Positions 1 through 7,938 of a stretch of 46,808 nucleotides of DNA are shown here, one piece after another. Under the pieces are notes generated by a model. The model had not been told where the DNA came from and did not search any database. It saw only the letters and a program-made list of their open reading frames with translations. The stretch comes from Acidimicrobiales bacterium (GTDB taxonomy: Bacteria; Actinomycetota; Acidimicrobiia; Acidimicrobiales; MedAcidi-G1): the NCBI GenBank assembly GCA_029242745.1, contig JAQWTI010000022.1, forward strand, positions 1 to 46,808. Reading direction: 5' to 3'. A program made the position numbers and the translations under genes. How positions within the stretch are numbered: the first letter of the stretch is position 1; every line of letters begins with the position of its first letter.

Positions 1-6
1 GTACAA

Positions 7-81
7 GCCCCCGTAGCTCAGCCCGGATAGAGCAGTGGCCTTCTAATCCACTTGTCGCAGGTTCAAATCCTGCCGGGGGCG
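7..81 (+). tRNA. tRNA-Arg(TCT)
   Basis: Full cloverleaf: a perfect 7-bp acceptor stem (7-13 with 74-80), D stem GCTC/GAGC, T arm GCAGG-TTCAAAT-CCTGC and a 7-nt anticodon loop with TCT at 42-44, which reads AGA. The anticodon stem has a C-T mismatch at the pair closing the loop (39 against 47). The CCA tail is not encoded: the discriminator G81 is followed by CAA. The gene starts only 6 nt inside the window, so its promoter is not visible. Confidence 0.95.
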
Positions 82-185
82 CAACTAGGTAGTGGAATTC
101 CAACCCCCGGATCAGAAGGTTGCGGACTTGAGTCGCCACAGGAGCGCTGGGTGCCTTGGCCGGCCGGTATTCCTAGTTTGGTTAT

Positions 186-215
186 GCCAACCCACTGATA
201 TCAGTTGGCTCTTTT
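186..215 (+). terminator. possible terminator after tRNA-Arg
   Basis: GCCA (186-189) pairs with TGGC (206-209) around the palindrome ACTGATATCAGT (194-205), followed by TCTTTT. The stem has a 4-nt bulge, so it is weak. The position, about 100 nt after the tRNA and before the arfB promoter, suits a tRNA terminator. Confidence 0.35.
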
Positions 216-246
216 GGCCCTCCACCAACAGCAGGGGAACGGGTCG

Positions 247-252
247 TAGCGT
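247..252 (+). promoter_or_regulatory. -10 box of arfB, leaderless type
   Basis: TAGCGT ends 6 nt before the ATG at 259, so transcription would begin at or next to the start codon. No convincing -35 box is seen. Confidence 0.55.
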
Positions 253-258
253 CGGAGC

Positions 259-675
259 ATGGTTGACGGACGTCGGACACTGTCAGCAGGGCCGGGATGT
301 CGGGTGCCTGTATCGGAGGTGGGCTGGCGTTTTGGGCCGTCGGGGGGTCCCGGTGGTCAGCATGCCAATCGCACCCACACCCGTGTCGAGGCTGAGTTAG
401 ATATTGAAGCAGCTCGAGGAATCGATGACAAGGTCCGCGCCCGCTTGGTCCAACAACTTGGGACCACTATGCGGGTGGTCGTCGACCGACACCGATCGCA
501 GGCCCGTAATCGCGTTCGAGCCCTAGACGAGGTGGAACGGCGTCTGCAGGAGGCTCTAGTTGAGCCCGTAGCAAGACGACCTACTCGACCACGCCGAGGT
601 GCCGTCGAACGGCGTTTGGAGTCAAAGAGGCAGCGAGGTGCCCGCAAGGCAGAGCGTCGCAACGAGTGGTCCTGA
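259..675 (+). CDS. arfB: peptidyl-tRNA hydrolase ArfB (YaeJ), ribosome rescue
   Basis: A 138-aa protein of the class-I release-factor domain family without codon-recognition domains. The catalytic GGQ loop is plain in GPSGGPGGQHANRTHTRVE (about residues 27-45), and the tail from residue 100 is rich in Arg and Lys, as in ArfB, where it enters the empty mRNA channel. Family knowledge: it hydrolyses peptidyl-tRNA on ribosomes stalled without a stop codon. The ATG at 259 is the most upstream start, because an in-frame stop lies just before it, and a TAnnnT box sits 6 nt upstream. It lies alone between tRNA-Arg and a convergent amidase gene. Confidence 0.88.
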   Translation: MVDGRRTLSAGPGCRVPVSEVGWRFGPSGGPGGQHANRTHTRVEAELDIEAARGIDDKVRARLVQQLGTTMRVVVDRHRSQARNRVRALDEVERRLQEALVEPVARRPTRPRRGAVERRLESKRQRGARKAERRNEWS

Positions 676-746
676 TCTGCCGAGAGTATCCGGCATTGTG
701 ATCTCGGTCCGAGAGCGGCCCACATGGAGCTTTCTGCGTAGGACCT

Positions 747-2024
747 CTAGTTGGTTTGTGGAAGGTTGGCAAGGAAGACCATCAGGGTGGCACCCAGTTT
801 CTGGACTTCGGTCCGAGTCAACCCGTAGGCCTCAGCCATTTTCACTAGGACCACCTGCTCGGCCTGATCCCAGGCGACTGATTGGGTCACCGGCCCGTAG
901 GAATTAGGTCGGTCCGATCCCACGAGTGGGGCAACGGGGATTGCGTCGGGGAGCTCGGCGAGAAATTTCAATGTGTACACCCCAAACCGTATGAGCCAGT
1001 CGACGGACTGACCCATCCCCTCAGCGGTGGCTAACAAGGCGGCGTATTCCTCTTCACTGAAGCCGGTAGTGATTTCGACCCGCGTGCTGTAGGTGATGTC
1101 CCTGCATCCGCGCGCCGTGCCGGTGCCAGTGGTGTGGGGGTCATAGAACTCAGGTTTGAAACCTGAACCAGCGTCCTCGGTAGTCAGGAACCGGTCGACA
1201 GCTCTGGCGATGGCCTGCCCTTCTATCTGCTGCACTTCGGGGAGGGCTAAAAGTTCGGCTTCCGGTGGATTGGATAGGTAGAGGCCCTCAACGATGGCTG
1301 ATGGAACTCCTCGGGTCATGCGGAGAATCCCGTAAGTGTCGGTACGAACCTCGCGGAGACGGGCGGACACGCCCTGGTGGTAGGTCCGTACCCAGGGCAC
1401 CCAATAATTGGCGAAGGCGGACTGCACCTCTTCGAAGAGTAAACCTGCAAGACGACGGGAATCGGGGGTGTCGACCTGGTGAAATGTTTCAGTGCCTGGG
1501 GTGTCAGAACGTTTCACGGCACCACCGTTGTGGTGTATCGACACGAATGCATCAGGCTCAAGTGCCCGCACGATGGCGGTGCGCTGCCGAATCGGCATGT
1601 GAAGATCGCTCCGCCTTGTCAAGACAACAGAGTGCCCCATCTCCTCCAGGGCTGACTTTGTGTGGAAGGCCACGGCGAGGTTCAGATCTCTTTCGACGAG
1701 GCCGTTAGCGCCCACAGATCCTGATTCTGGGCCGCCATGGCCGGGATCGAGTACGACGTCGACCACTCCTTCCAGAGGGAGCCCTTCCTCGTAGACGACT
1801 TCTCGGCCGCAGGTGGAACTGACCACCGTCGAACCGGCGAATCTGCCGACCACGGGTAGCAGCACCCCATTGGGACCCCTGACGACAGAAGCCGCGTTCG
1901 CAGAGAGGTTTGTTGTGGAAGGGCTTTCGGTGCTCAGAGCGGTTGCTGTCTGGACGGCATTTAACCCCAGCGCGACTATGAGGAATACGCCGACAAGGGA
2001 CCGCATGAAAAAATGAACGGGCAC
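747..2024 (-). CDS. secreted N-acetylmuramoyl-L-alanine amidase (Amidase_3)
   Basis: A 425-aa protein with an N-terminal hydrophobic segment (residues 8-30) that looks like a signal peptide, then an Amidase_3 zinc hydrolase domain (about 88-280). The zinc and catalytic residues are visible: His96 in DPGHGG, Glu111 in LVERDLN, His164/165 in SIHHNG and Glu246 in AIVEGLYLSN. The family cleaves the amide bond between MurNAc and the stem peptide in the wall. About 145 residues after the catalytic domain match no domain I recognise. The start is GTG 2024, with TAGCGT placed 6 nt upstream; ATG 2006 is an alternative that keeps the signal peptide. The gene is convergent with arfB. Confidence 0.87.
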   Translation of the reverse strand: MPVHFFMRSLVGVFLIVALGLNAVQTATALSTESPSTTNLSANAASVVRGPNGVLLPVVGRFAGSTVVSSTCGREVVYEEGLPLEGVVDVVLDPGHGGPESGSVGANGLVERDLNLAVAFHTKSALEEMGHSVVLTRRSDLHMPIRQRTAIVRALEPDAFVSIHHNGGAVKRSDTPGTETFHQVDTPDSRRLAGLLFEEVQSAFANYWVPWVRTYHQGVSARLREVRTDTYGILRMTRGVPSAIVEGLYLSNPPEAELLALPEVQQIEGQAIARAVDRFLTTEDAGSGFKPEFYDPHTTGTGTARGCRDITYSTRVEITTGFSEEEYAALLATAEGMGQSVDWLIRFGVYTLKFLAELPDAIPVAPLVGSDRPNSYGPVTQSVAWDQAEQVVLVKMAEAYGLTRTEVQKLGATLMVFLANLPQTN

Positions 2025-2030
2025 AGGCTG

Positions 2031-2036
2031 ACGCTA
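2031..2036 (-). promoter_or_regulatory. -10 box of amidase gene, leaderless type
   Basis: On the minus strand TAGCGT ends 6 nt before the GTG at 2024. This spacing predicts a leaderless transcript and favours the GTG over the internal ATG. Confidence 0.55.
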
Positions 2037-2139
2037 GGGGAGTGGGCGGTGAACGCGACACCCACCCTGAAGTGAGTTGGTCAGCGTCGAGAACATCTGC
2101 TTGATTGAACGGTTGCTTATTCAGGGAATTGGTGGTTTC

Positions 2140-3426
2140 CTAAAATTGCTCCTGCTCGGTCGACCCTTCTAGGGCCAGCGTTGATGCGGTGCCACCGGAG
2201 ATCACTGTGGCTACATGGTCGAAGTAGCCGGCGCCTACTTCTCGCTGATGGCGGGTAGCTGTATAGCCATCGCTTTCCATATCGAACTCAGCTTGCTGCA
2301 GCGCCACGTAGGCAGACATATCTGACTCTGTATAGCCCTTGGCTAGTTCGAACGCCGAGGCGTTCAACGCATGCCAACCAGCCAGAGTGATGAACTGGAA
2401 CTTGTAGCCCATCTTTCCGAGTTCTTTCTGGAATTTGGCGATGGTGGCGTCATCTAGTGCGGATTTCCAGTTGAAAGATGGTGAGCAGTTGTAAGCCAGC
2501 ATTTTTCCAGGGAACTCTGCGTGCACGGCATCAGCAAACTCTTGGGCCTGGTCGAGATCAGGTGTGCCGGTTTCGCACCAGATGAGGTCGCTGTATGGAG
2601 CGTAAGCGAGAGCTCGAGCAATCGGGGTGGCCATACCTGGTTGAGTTTCAAAGAACCCCTCGGGGGTTCGCCCGCCAGTCAGAAATGGTTTGTCACGGTC
2701 GTCCACGTCACTGGTGATCAGATTGGCGGCTAGTGCGTCAGTCCGGGCGAGGATGACTGCTGGTACGCCGAGCACATCTGCGGCCAGACGAGCGGCGGTC
2801 AGCGTGCGTACGTGCTGTTGTGTCGGAACCAGCACTTTTCCACCCATGTGACCACACTTCTTCTCTGAGGCTAATTGGTCCTCGAAGTGCACACCTGCTG
2901 CACCTGCACACAGCATGCTCTTCATCAGTTCGTAGGCGTTTAGGGCACCACCGAAGCCAGCCTCCGCATCGGCAACAATCGGGACCATCCAATCGCGCAG
3001 CATTTGGCCATTATTTTCCGCCCACTCGATTTGGTCGGCGCGACGAAGGGCGTTGTTGAGGCGTTCAACCACGGCTGGTACCGAGTTGACCGGGTAAAGG
3101 CTTTGGTCGGGGTACACCTGGCCAGCCAGGTTGGCATCACCGGCCACTTGCCAGCCTGACAGATAGAGCGCTGGAAGACCTCCCTTGACGTACTGGATGG
3201 CCTGGCCTCCGGTCATGGCGCCCAAGGTATGGACATAGTCCATTCCCTGCAGCTTCTCCCAGAGGGATTGGGCACCGTGGTGGGCGATTGAACACTCAGG
3301 AAGGATTGAACCCCTGAGACGAACGACGTCGTCGGCCGTGTAGTTGCGGACGATGCCATCCCATCGTGGGTTTTCAGCCCAGTCCTTGTCTAGAGATGCA
3401 ACCTGATCTTTGAAGGTGTTGCGCAT
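2140..3426 (-). CDS. aceA: isocitrate lyase
   Basis: A 428-aa enzyme, the normal length for the short bacterial and actinobacterial form. It cleaves isocitrate to glyoxylate and succinate, the first step of the glyoxylate shunt, in the cytoplasm. The family signature [10 protein letters not shown] (residues 189-198, catalytic Cys191) and the metal-site region DAEAGFGG (153-160) are intact, and the N-terminal [16 protein letters not shown] block is typical. A GAGG Shine-Dalgarno lies 5 nt before the ATG. It follows aceB by 90 nt on the same strand. This gap is AT-rich and could hold a second promoter. Confidence 0.97.
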   Translation of the reverse strand: MRNTFKDQVASLDKDWAENPRWDGIVRNYTADDVVRLRGSILPECSIAHHGAQSLWEKLQGMDYVHTLGAMTGGQAIQYVKGGLPALYLSGWQVAGDANLAGQVYPDQSLYPVNSVPAVVERLNNALRRADQIEWAENNGQMLRDWMVPIVADAEAGFGGALNAYELMKSMLCAGAAGVHFEDQLASEKKCGHMGGKVLVPTQQHVRTLTAARLAADVLGVPAVILARTDALAANLITSDVDDRDKPFLTGGRTPEGFFETQPGMATPIARALAYAPYSDLIWCETGTPDLDQAQEFADAVHAEFPGKMLAYNCSPSFNWKSALDDATIAKFQKELGKMGYKFQFITLAGWHALNASAFELAKGYTESDMSAYVALQQAEFDMESDGYTATRHQREVGAGYFDHVATVISGGTASTLALEGSTEQEQF

Positions 3427-3516
3427 TTGGCCTCGCTTTTGTGGGGGATCCCTACCTGCTGCCGAGATCTGATTAGGAAAACTAGTTATCTTTATTTATT
3501 TAGATCCGTCCGTCTA

Positions 3517-5103
3517 TCAGCCAAGCAACTCATAGGCCGGGAGTGTGAGGAACTCGGTGAATTCGGAGTCCAAGGCGACCTGCTCGAACACGGACTTGGC
3601 TTTGTCGAACGGCAGTGCCGCAAAGGCTTCGACGCCAAGATCGGTGGCGAGGATGGCTAACTGTTCATCGACTGTGGCCCTAACCAACTCTGCTGTAACC
3701 GTGGTGCCGTCCTCAAGAAGACGACTGTGTCGGACCCACTGCCAGATCTGGGCCCGACTTATCTCAGCTGTGGCCGCATCTTCCATAAGGTTGTAGATGG
3801 CGACTGCGCCTGTGCCTGAGAGCCATGAGGCGATGTAGTGGAGACCGATGTAAACATTTGTTTCAAGGCCATCTCGGGTGATCCTTCCACTGGTTTGGTC
3901 AACTGAAAGGAGATCTTCTGCGTTGACTTGGACATCCGGACGTTGGCGGTCGATCTGGTTGCTCTTTTTTCCGAGAACGGCGTTGAACTCCGCTTCAGCG
4001 ACTTCGACTAGGTCGGGGTGGGCGACCCAGGTGCCATCGCATCCGTCCTCGGCTTCTCGACGCTTGTCCTCCTTCACCTTGCTCAGAGCTCGGGTAGTCA
4101 CCTCAGGGTCACGACGGTTGGGGATGAAGGCCGCCATGCCGCCGATGGCGTGGGCGCCCCGTTTGTGGCAGGTAGCTACCATGAGTTCTGTGTAAGCCCG
4201 CATGAATGGGGCTGTCATGGACACGGAAGATCTGTCGGGTAGCACGAATGTTGGATCATTTTTGAACTTCTTGGCAACACTGAAGATGTAGTCCCAGCGT
4301 CCTGCGTTTAGTCCTGCAGAATGCTCACGCAACTCGTAGAGGATTTCGTCCATTTCGAAGGCGGCCGTAATGGTTTCAATGAGCACAGTTGCCTTGATCG
4401 AGCCGCGTGGTACACCCAGAGCGTCCTGGGCGTGACAGAAGACGTCGTTCCAGAGGCGCGCTTCTTGGTGGTTTTCTAGCTTGGGTAGGTAGAAGTACGG
4501 CGCTGAACCACCGCTTAGGGCTTTGTGGACGTTGTGGAAGAAGACCAGTCCGAAGTCCACAAGGCTGGCCGGCGCTGGGTGGCCATCGACCTGTACATGC
4601 CGTTCGGGTAGGTGCCAACCACGCGGGCGAACAACCAGTGTTGCGGGGTCGTCGTTGACGGCGTAGTTCTTGCCATTGTGCTGCAACGTGAGATCGCCAC
4701 GGATGGCGTCGCGCACGTTTATTTGGGCGTTGAGGATGTTTTCCCAGTTTGGGGTGCTCGAATCCTCGAAGTCGGCCATGAAGACTCGAGCTCCAGAGTT
4801 GAGGGCGTTGATCATCATCTTGCGGTCGGGTGGACCTGTGATCTCGACACGCCGGTCCAAGAGATCCTGAGGGGCTGGGTCGATAGTCCAAGTACGGGAA
4901 CGGATCTCCGCTGTCTCGGATAGGAAGTCGGGACGCTCGCCGGCGTCAAACTGGTCTTGGCGGATGCGCCGGTCGACTAGTAGGGCGTTACGTCGATCAC
5001 CAAACGCCCGTACAAGACTTCCTACGAAAAATATGGCTTCGGGTGTGAAAACCTCCTCTCGGAGGTCATGTTCAGAGATCACGATGCCGTTCAAGTCGGT
5101 CAC
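3517..5103 (-). CDS. aceB: malate synthase A
   Basis: A 528-aa cytosolic enzyme that condenses glyoxylate with acetyl-CoA to malate, completing the glyoxylate shunt with aceA. The length fits the A isoform. The block [13 protein letters not shown] (residues 111-123), the [13 protein letters not shown] region and the [10 protein letters not shown] block are all typical of the family. The start is GTG 5103, preceded by a good GGAAGG Shine-Dalgarno 9 nt away. It is transcribed away from the RamB-like regulator gene across a 187-bp AT-rich region with inverted repeats, consistent with acetate-dependent control. Confidence 0.97.
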   Translation of the reverse strand: MTDLNGIVISEHDLREEVFTPEAIFFVGSLVRAFGDRRNALLVDRRIRQDQFDAGERPDFLSETAEIRSRTWTIDPAPQDLLDRRVEITGPPDRKMMINALNSGARVFMADFEDSSTPNWENILNAQINVRDAIRGDLTLQHNGKNYAVNDDPATLVVRPRGWHLPERHVQVDGHPAPASLVDFGLVFFHNVHKALSGGSAPYFYLPKLENHQEARLWNDVFCHAQDALGVPRGSIKATVLIETITAAFEMDEILYELREHSAGLNAGRWDYIFSVAKKFKNDPTFVLPDRSSVSMTAPFMRAYTELMVATCHKRGAHAIGGMAAFIPNRRDPEVTTRALSKVKEDKRREAEDGCDGTWVAHPDLVEVAEAEFNAVLGKKSNQIDRQRPDVQVNAEDLLSVDQTSGRITRDGLETNVYIGLHYIASWLSGTGAVAIYNLMEDAATAEISRAQIWQWVRHSRLLEDGTTVTAELVRATVDEQLAILATDLGVEAFAALPFDKAKSVFEQVALDSEFTEFLTLPAYELLG

Positions 5104-5135
5104 GGAGCAACCCTTCCAAAGAGTGATTCTTTACT

Positions 5136-5160
5136 GATACACCGTATTCATATTAGTATC
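5136..5160. promoter_or_regulatory. inverted repeat GATAC-N15-GTATC upstream of aceB
   Basis: GATAC (5136-5140) and GTATC (5156-5160) form a 5-bp inverted repeat about 33 bp upstream of the aceB start, where the aceB core promoter should lie. It could be an operator for the adjacent regulator. The short arms make chance occurrence possible. Confidence 0.3.
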
Positions 5161-5186
5161 GGGGATATTCCGACTTATTGGTGCGT

Positions 5187-5222
5187 TATGAGATAATAAA
5201 AAACTCATAGTCTGTTACTGAG
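5187..5222. promoter_or_regulatory. candidate operator between aceB and ramB-like gene
   Basis: TATGAG (5187-5192) and CTCATA (5204-5209) form a 6-bp inverted repeat around an 11-nt spacer made only of A and T. The right arm is shared with a second, bulged repeat CTCATAGT / ACTGAG ending at 5222. It sits mid-way between the divergent aceB and regulator genes. Assignment to the regulator is inference; I do not see the published RamB consensus exactly. Confidence 0.4.
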
Positions 5223-5290
5223 ACAAAAAAGTGAAAGAGTTCTGTAGTTTATTGTTCGGATAGCGAGAAGTAAGACAGGGAAGGGGACCC

Positions 5291-6760
5291 ATGGGCACAC
5301 AGGCCTTGGATCTGGTGTTAATAGGCCACCGCCTCCGTCACCTCCGGAAAGAGGCTGGCCTGACGCTGGCTGTGCTCGGTGAGCGAATTGGACGTCCGGC
5401 TTCTTACCTTTCCCAAGTTGAGAATGGTCGAATCGAACCCAAAATCGGTGTACTCGGGGAACTGGCAGAGGTTCTCGGGTGTGCAACAGCCGATTTCTTT
5501 GATCCACAGCCGCCTAGCCGACGATCTGCACTTCAGATGGAGTTGGACCGCCATCAAAAAGGACCGTGGAGATCAACTCTGGAACTACCCGAACTGCGGG
5601 CCAGCGCTCGAATCGATGACGACGTACTTGAAGTAATTGTAGGCCTTTATCGGGTGCTGCCCGATGTGGACGTCAGTCGGTCGGGCCTAGCGAATCTTGA
5701 GGCAGGAGACCGGGCTCGACTGGCCAACATTGCTCTGAGAACTGAGATGCGAAAGCAGGATAACTATTTCGAGGAGATTGAACGGTTGGCGGCGGAGGAC
5801 CTGGCGTTGGCCGGCTACGGCGGCGAAGGGCCACCAACCGAGAAAGACATGGCAGATCTAGCTGCTCACCACGGCTTTACTGTGGAAAGAGTTAAGGGCA
5901 TGCCTCGGACTGCTCGGTCAGTGACCGATACTCGGCGAAGAGTCATCTATATACCGCAGCGCGATGACTTGAGTGTCAGGGCGGCTCGTTCCGTGGTGCT
6001 CCAGACGCTCGGACATTTTGCCCTAGAGCATGCTGAAACCACTGACTTTGAGAGTTATCTACGCCAGCGGATTGAGTCGAATTACTACGCGGCGGCTGTT
6101 CTCATTCCGGAACGGGCTGCCGTCGACTTCCTGTCGTCTGCCAAGGATGATCACGATCTCTCCATCGAGGACCTTAAGGAACGCTATTACGTCTCTTATG
6201 AGATGGCGGCGCACCGATTCACCAATCTGGCTACTCGACACCTTGGCCTGCTGGTGCACTTTATTCGGACCGATCCTGAAGGCACTATCACTAAGGCTTA
6301 TGAAAATAATGGGCTTCGTTTCCCCACGGACCTTGATGGCGGTCTGGAGGGGGCACGGATTGGGCGGCAGTGGGGCGCCCGTCAGGCCTGGGACGGTTCG
6401 GACCTTCTGCACTACCAGCACACCGTTACCAGCGCGGGTGAGTATTGGTGTGTGACCTATGTGGAAAACGCCACGGAACGCACCCCGTACGCTGTAACTA
6501 TCGGATGCCAGGCCATTGACGCTGGATTCTTTCGTGGAGGCGACACTCTTCGCAGTGTTAATGCGGCCGGTGAAGAAGATCATGCCGAGCCTGACTTGAT
6601 GCGGCGGTGGGAGGGGGTGGCCTGGCCGTCGGCCTCCGAGCGTAGTTTTGTACTAACAGCCTTACCATCGGCAGCGAGCGAGTTTTCACCGTTTCCGGGT
6701 ATCGATCTTTTAGATGTCTACCGCTTCTTGGAGCGGCAAAGTGGCTCCGCTAACTTGTAA
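5291..6760 (+). CDS. ramB: RamB/ScfR-like acetate-metabolism regulator (HTH + IrrE-like)
   Basis: A 489-aa protein with an XRE-type helix-turn-helix at about residues 8-65 (GERIGRPASYLSQVENGR), a central ImmA/IrrE-like (DUF955) region at about 200-290 and a C-terminal part like DUF2083. Proteins of this build (RamB, short-chain fatty acyl regulators) control acetate and glyoxylate genes in actinobacteria. The usual HExxH protease motif is absent: the matching stretch reads LGHFALEHAE, so a ligand-sensing rather than proteolytic role is likely. It is divergent from aceB. The ATG has a GGAAGGGG Shine-Dalgarno. Its last 11 nt overlap the end of the convergent phosphoesterase gene. Confidence 0.85.
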   Translation: MGTQALDLVLIGHRLRHLRKEAGLTLAVLGERIGRPASYLSQVENGRIEPKIGVLGELAEVLGCATADFFDPQPPSRRSALQMELDRHQKGPWRSTLELPELRASARIDDDVLEVIVGLYRVLPDVDVSRSGLANLEAGDRARLANIALRTEMRKQDNYFEEIERLAAEDLALAGYGGEGPPTEKDMADLAAHHGFTVERVKGMPRTARSVTDTRRRVIYIPQRDDLSVRAARSVVLQTLGHFALEHAETTDFESYLRQRIESNYYAAAVLIPERAAVDFLSSAKDDHDLSIEDLKERYYVSYEMAAHRFTNLATRHLGLLVHFIRTDPEGTITKAYENNGLRFPTDLDGGLEGARIGRQWGARQAWDGSDLLHYQHTVTSAGEYWCVTYVENATERTPYAVTIGCQAIDAGFFRGGDTLRSVNAAGEEDHAEPDLMRRWEGVAWPSASERSFVLTALPSAASEFSPFPGIDLLDVYRFLERQSGSANL

Positions 6761-7610
6761 CAACTTTTGAGAAGGGCTCGCCGGCTTCGTGTCGGCGCCG
6801 GACCTCAGCGGCGTAGTTTCCAAGGTCCACGGTTTGCACGAGTTCTGGGTTGCGGACCAATCCAGTGTGGGTGACGAACCTTTCACCATCCCACCGGTGG
6901 AGTTGGAAGGCGGGCGGCTCATCGATTGCTGCAGCCCGATCGGGATGGAGATCAAGTTTGAGCTGGTTGCCTGTTGACGGACATATGGAGACCAGCGTGG
7001 TGTTGATGGTTGTCTGTATAGACCGATGAAGATGGCCTGCAACCAGCAGGCGAACATGGGGATGGCGGCTAATTGTGGCCTGTAGCCGGTCTGCATCGGC
7101 TAGGCCAGATTGATCCATGAACTTTAGGCCTGTCTCAAACGGCGGAAAGTGTGTGAAGACGACGGTGGGGCGAGCGTCGGCGGTTAGGGACTCCTCAAGC
7201 CAGCTTTCTAGGGAACTGTCGAAGCGTCCATCATGTCGACCTGGAAGGGTTGTATCCAAGCCAACGAGGCGCACTGGATGGTGGTCGACTACGTAGCTGC
7301 AGTGTTCCTTAGGCAGATTGTCGGGGAGAAGGTCAGCAAAGGCCTGCCGGAACTCCCGGCTTTCGTCGTGGTTGCCGGGTAGCGGGACTATCCGATCGGC
7401 AATAGGGGCCAAGATGCTGCGCAGGGCGGAATACTGGGCTGAAGTCCCGTCATCGGTGAGATCTCCCGTGGCCAGCACTACGTCGGGGGCTGGATCGAGG
7501 GCACGCAGGTGCTCCACGACGCGAATAAGGGTCTCGGTAGTGTCGACGAGGCGGCCGAAGGTGCTTGCTCTGTCGCGGATGTGACAGTCGGAAATCTGGG
7601 CGATCAGCAC
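6750..7610 (-). CDS. CpdA-like calcineurin-type metallophosphoesterase
   Basis: About 286 aa from GTG 7610. The five metal-binding blocks of the class III cyclic-nucleotide phosphodiesterase family are present in order: ISDCH, GDLTDD, GNHDE, THFPP and AGHLH. Family members hydrolyse cAMP or other phosphodiesters; the substrate here is not known. The open frame continues upstream through tRNA-Gly to 7949, but that part is the tRNA read in antisense-irrelevant frame and not protein. GTG 7610 starts directly at the first beta strand and has TAACCT 7 nt upstream. ATG 7697 and ATG 7721 are alternatives. It is convergent with the regulator gene. Confidence 0.82.
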   Translation of the reverse strand: MLIAQISDCHIRDRASTFGRLVDTTETLIRVVEHLRALDPAPDVVLATGDLTDDGTSAQYSALRSILAPIADRIVPLPGNHDESREFRQAFADLLPDNLPKEHCSYVVDHHPVRLVGLDTTLPGRHDGRFDSSLESWLEESLTADARPTVVFTHFPPFETGLKFMDQSGLADADRLQATISRHPHVRLLVAGHLHRSIQTTINTTLVSICPSTGNQLKLDLHPDRAAAIDEPPAFQLHRWDGERFVTHTGLVRNPELVQTVDLGNYAAEVRRRHEAGEPFSKVVTS

Positions 7611-7617
7611 AGTACAG

Positions 7618-7623
7618 AGGTTA
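7618..7623 (-). promoter_or_regulatory. -10 box of metallophosphoesterase gene, leaderless type
   Basis: TAACCT on the minus strand ends 7 nt before GTG 7610. It supports this start over the upstream ATGs. Confidence 0.45.
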
Positions 7624-7774
7624 GGTGAGCTTACTGGCCGCGGTGCATCGGCGCTTGAATCTATGGGTGGACCTGCGGCCGGATCCTTCCAGATCATGGC
7701 TGATGGCGAGCCCCACCTCATTGGGTAGTTGGTCACCAGCCACTTCCGAGTTGACGCCTTCGGGAGGAGTGAAG

Positions 7775-7849
7775 TGGAGCGGGTGAAGGGAATCGAACCC
7801 TCATCATCAGCTTGGAAGGCTGAGGTTCTAGCCGTTGAACTACACCCGC
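7775..7849 (-). tRNA. tRNA-Gly(TCC)
   Basis: The minus strand folds as a cloverleaf with acceptor stem GCGGGTG/CACCCGC, anticodon loop CTTCCAA (anticodon TCC, reading GGA), T loop TTCGATT and discriminator T. Unlike tRNA-Arg at the start of the window, the CCA tail is encoded (7775-7777). It lies between the phosphoesterase gene, same strand and 164 nt downstream, and the divergent aldehyde dehydrogenase operon. Confidence 0.96.
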
Positions 7850-7925
7850 GACATCGCCTAGGCGGCCCAGTGAACCTATCGGCCCTCGGTCCGGCATGTC
7901 CGCTCTTCTGGGATAAGCAGATCTG

Positions 7926-7931
7926 TAACCT
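7926..7931 (+). promoter_or_regulatory. -10 box of ALDH/AmS operon, leaderless type
   Basis: TAACCT ends 7 nt before ATG 7939, the likely start of the first gene of the four-gene operon. No -35 box is recognisable. Confidence 0.55.
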
Positions 7932-7938
7932 TGTGTCC

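Noticed and set aside
92-400. 102-codon frame after tRNA-Arg
   Set aside because: It overlaps arfB in another frame, has no recognisable domain, and crosses the probable terminator.
5890-6120. Active IrrE-type metalloprotease in the RamB-like regulator
   Set aside because: The HExxH motif is missing; the corresponding stretch reads LGHFALEHAE.
7729-7938. N-terminal extension of the first aldehyde dehydrogenase
   Set aside because: The extension is the translation of tRNA-Gly and its flanks; ATG 7939 fits the family start and has a promoter at the right distance.
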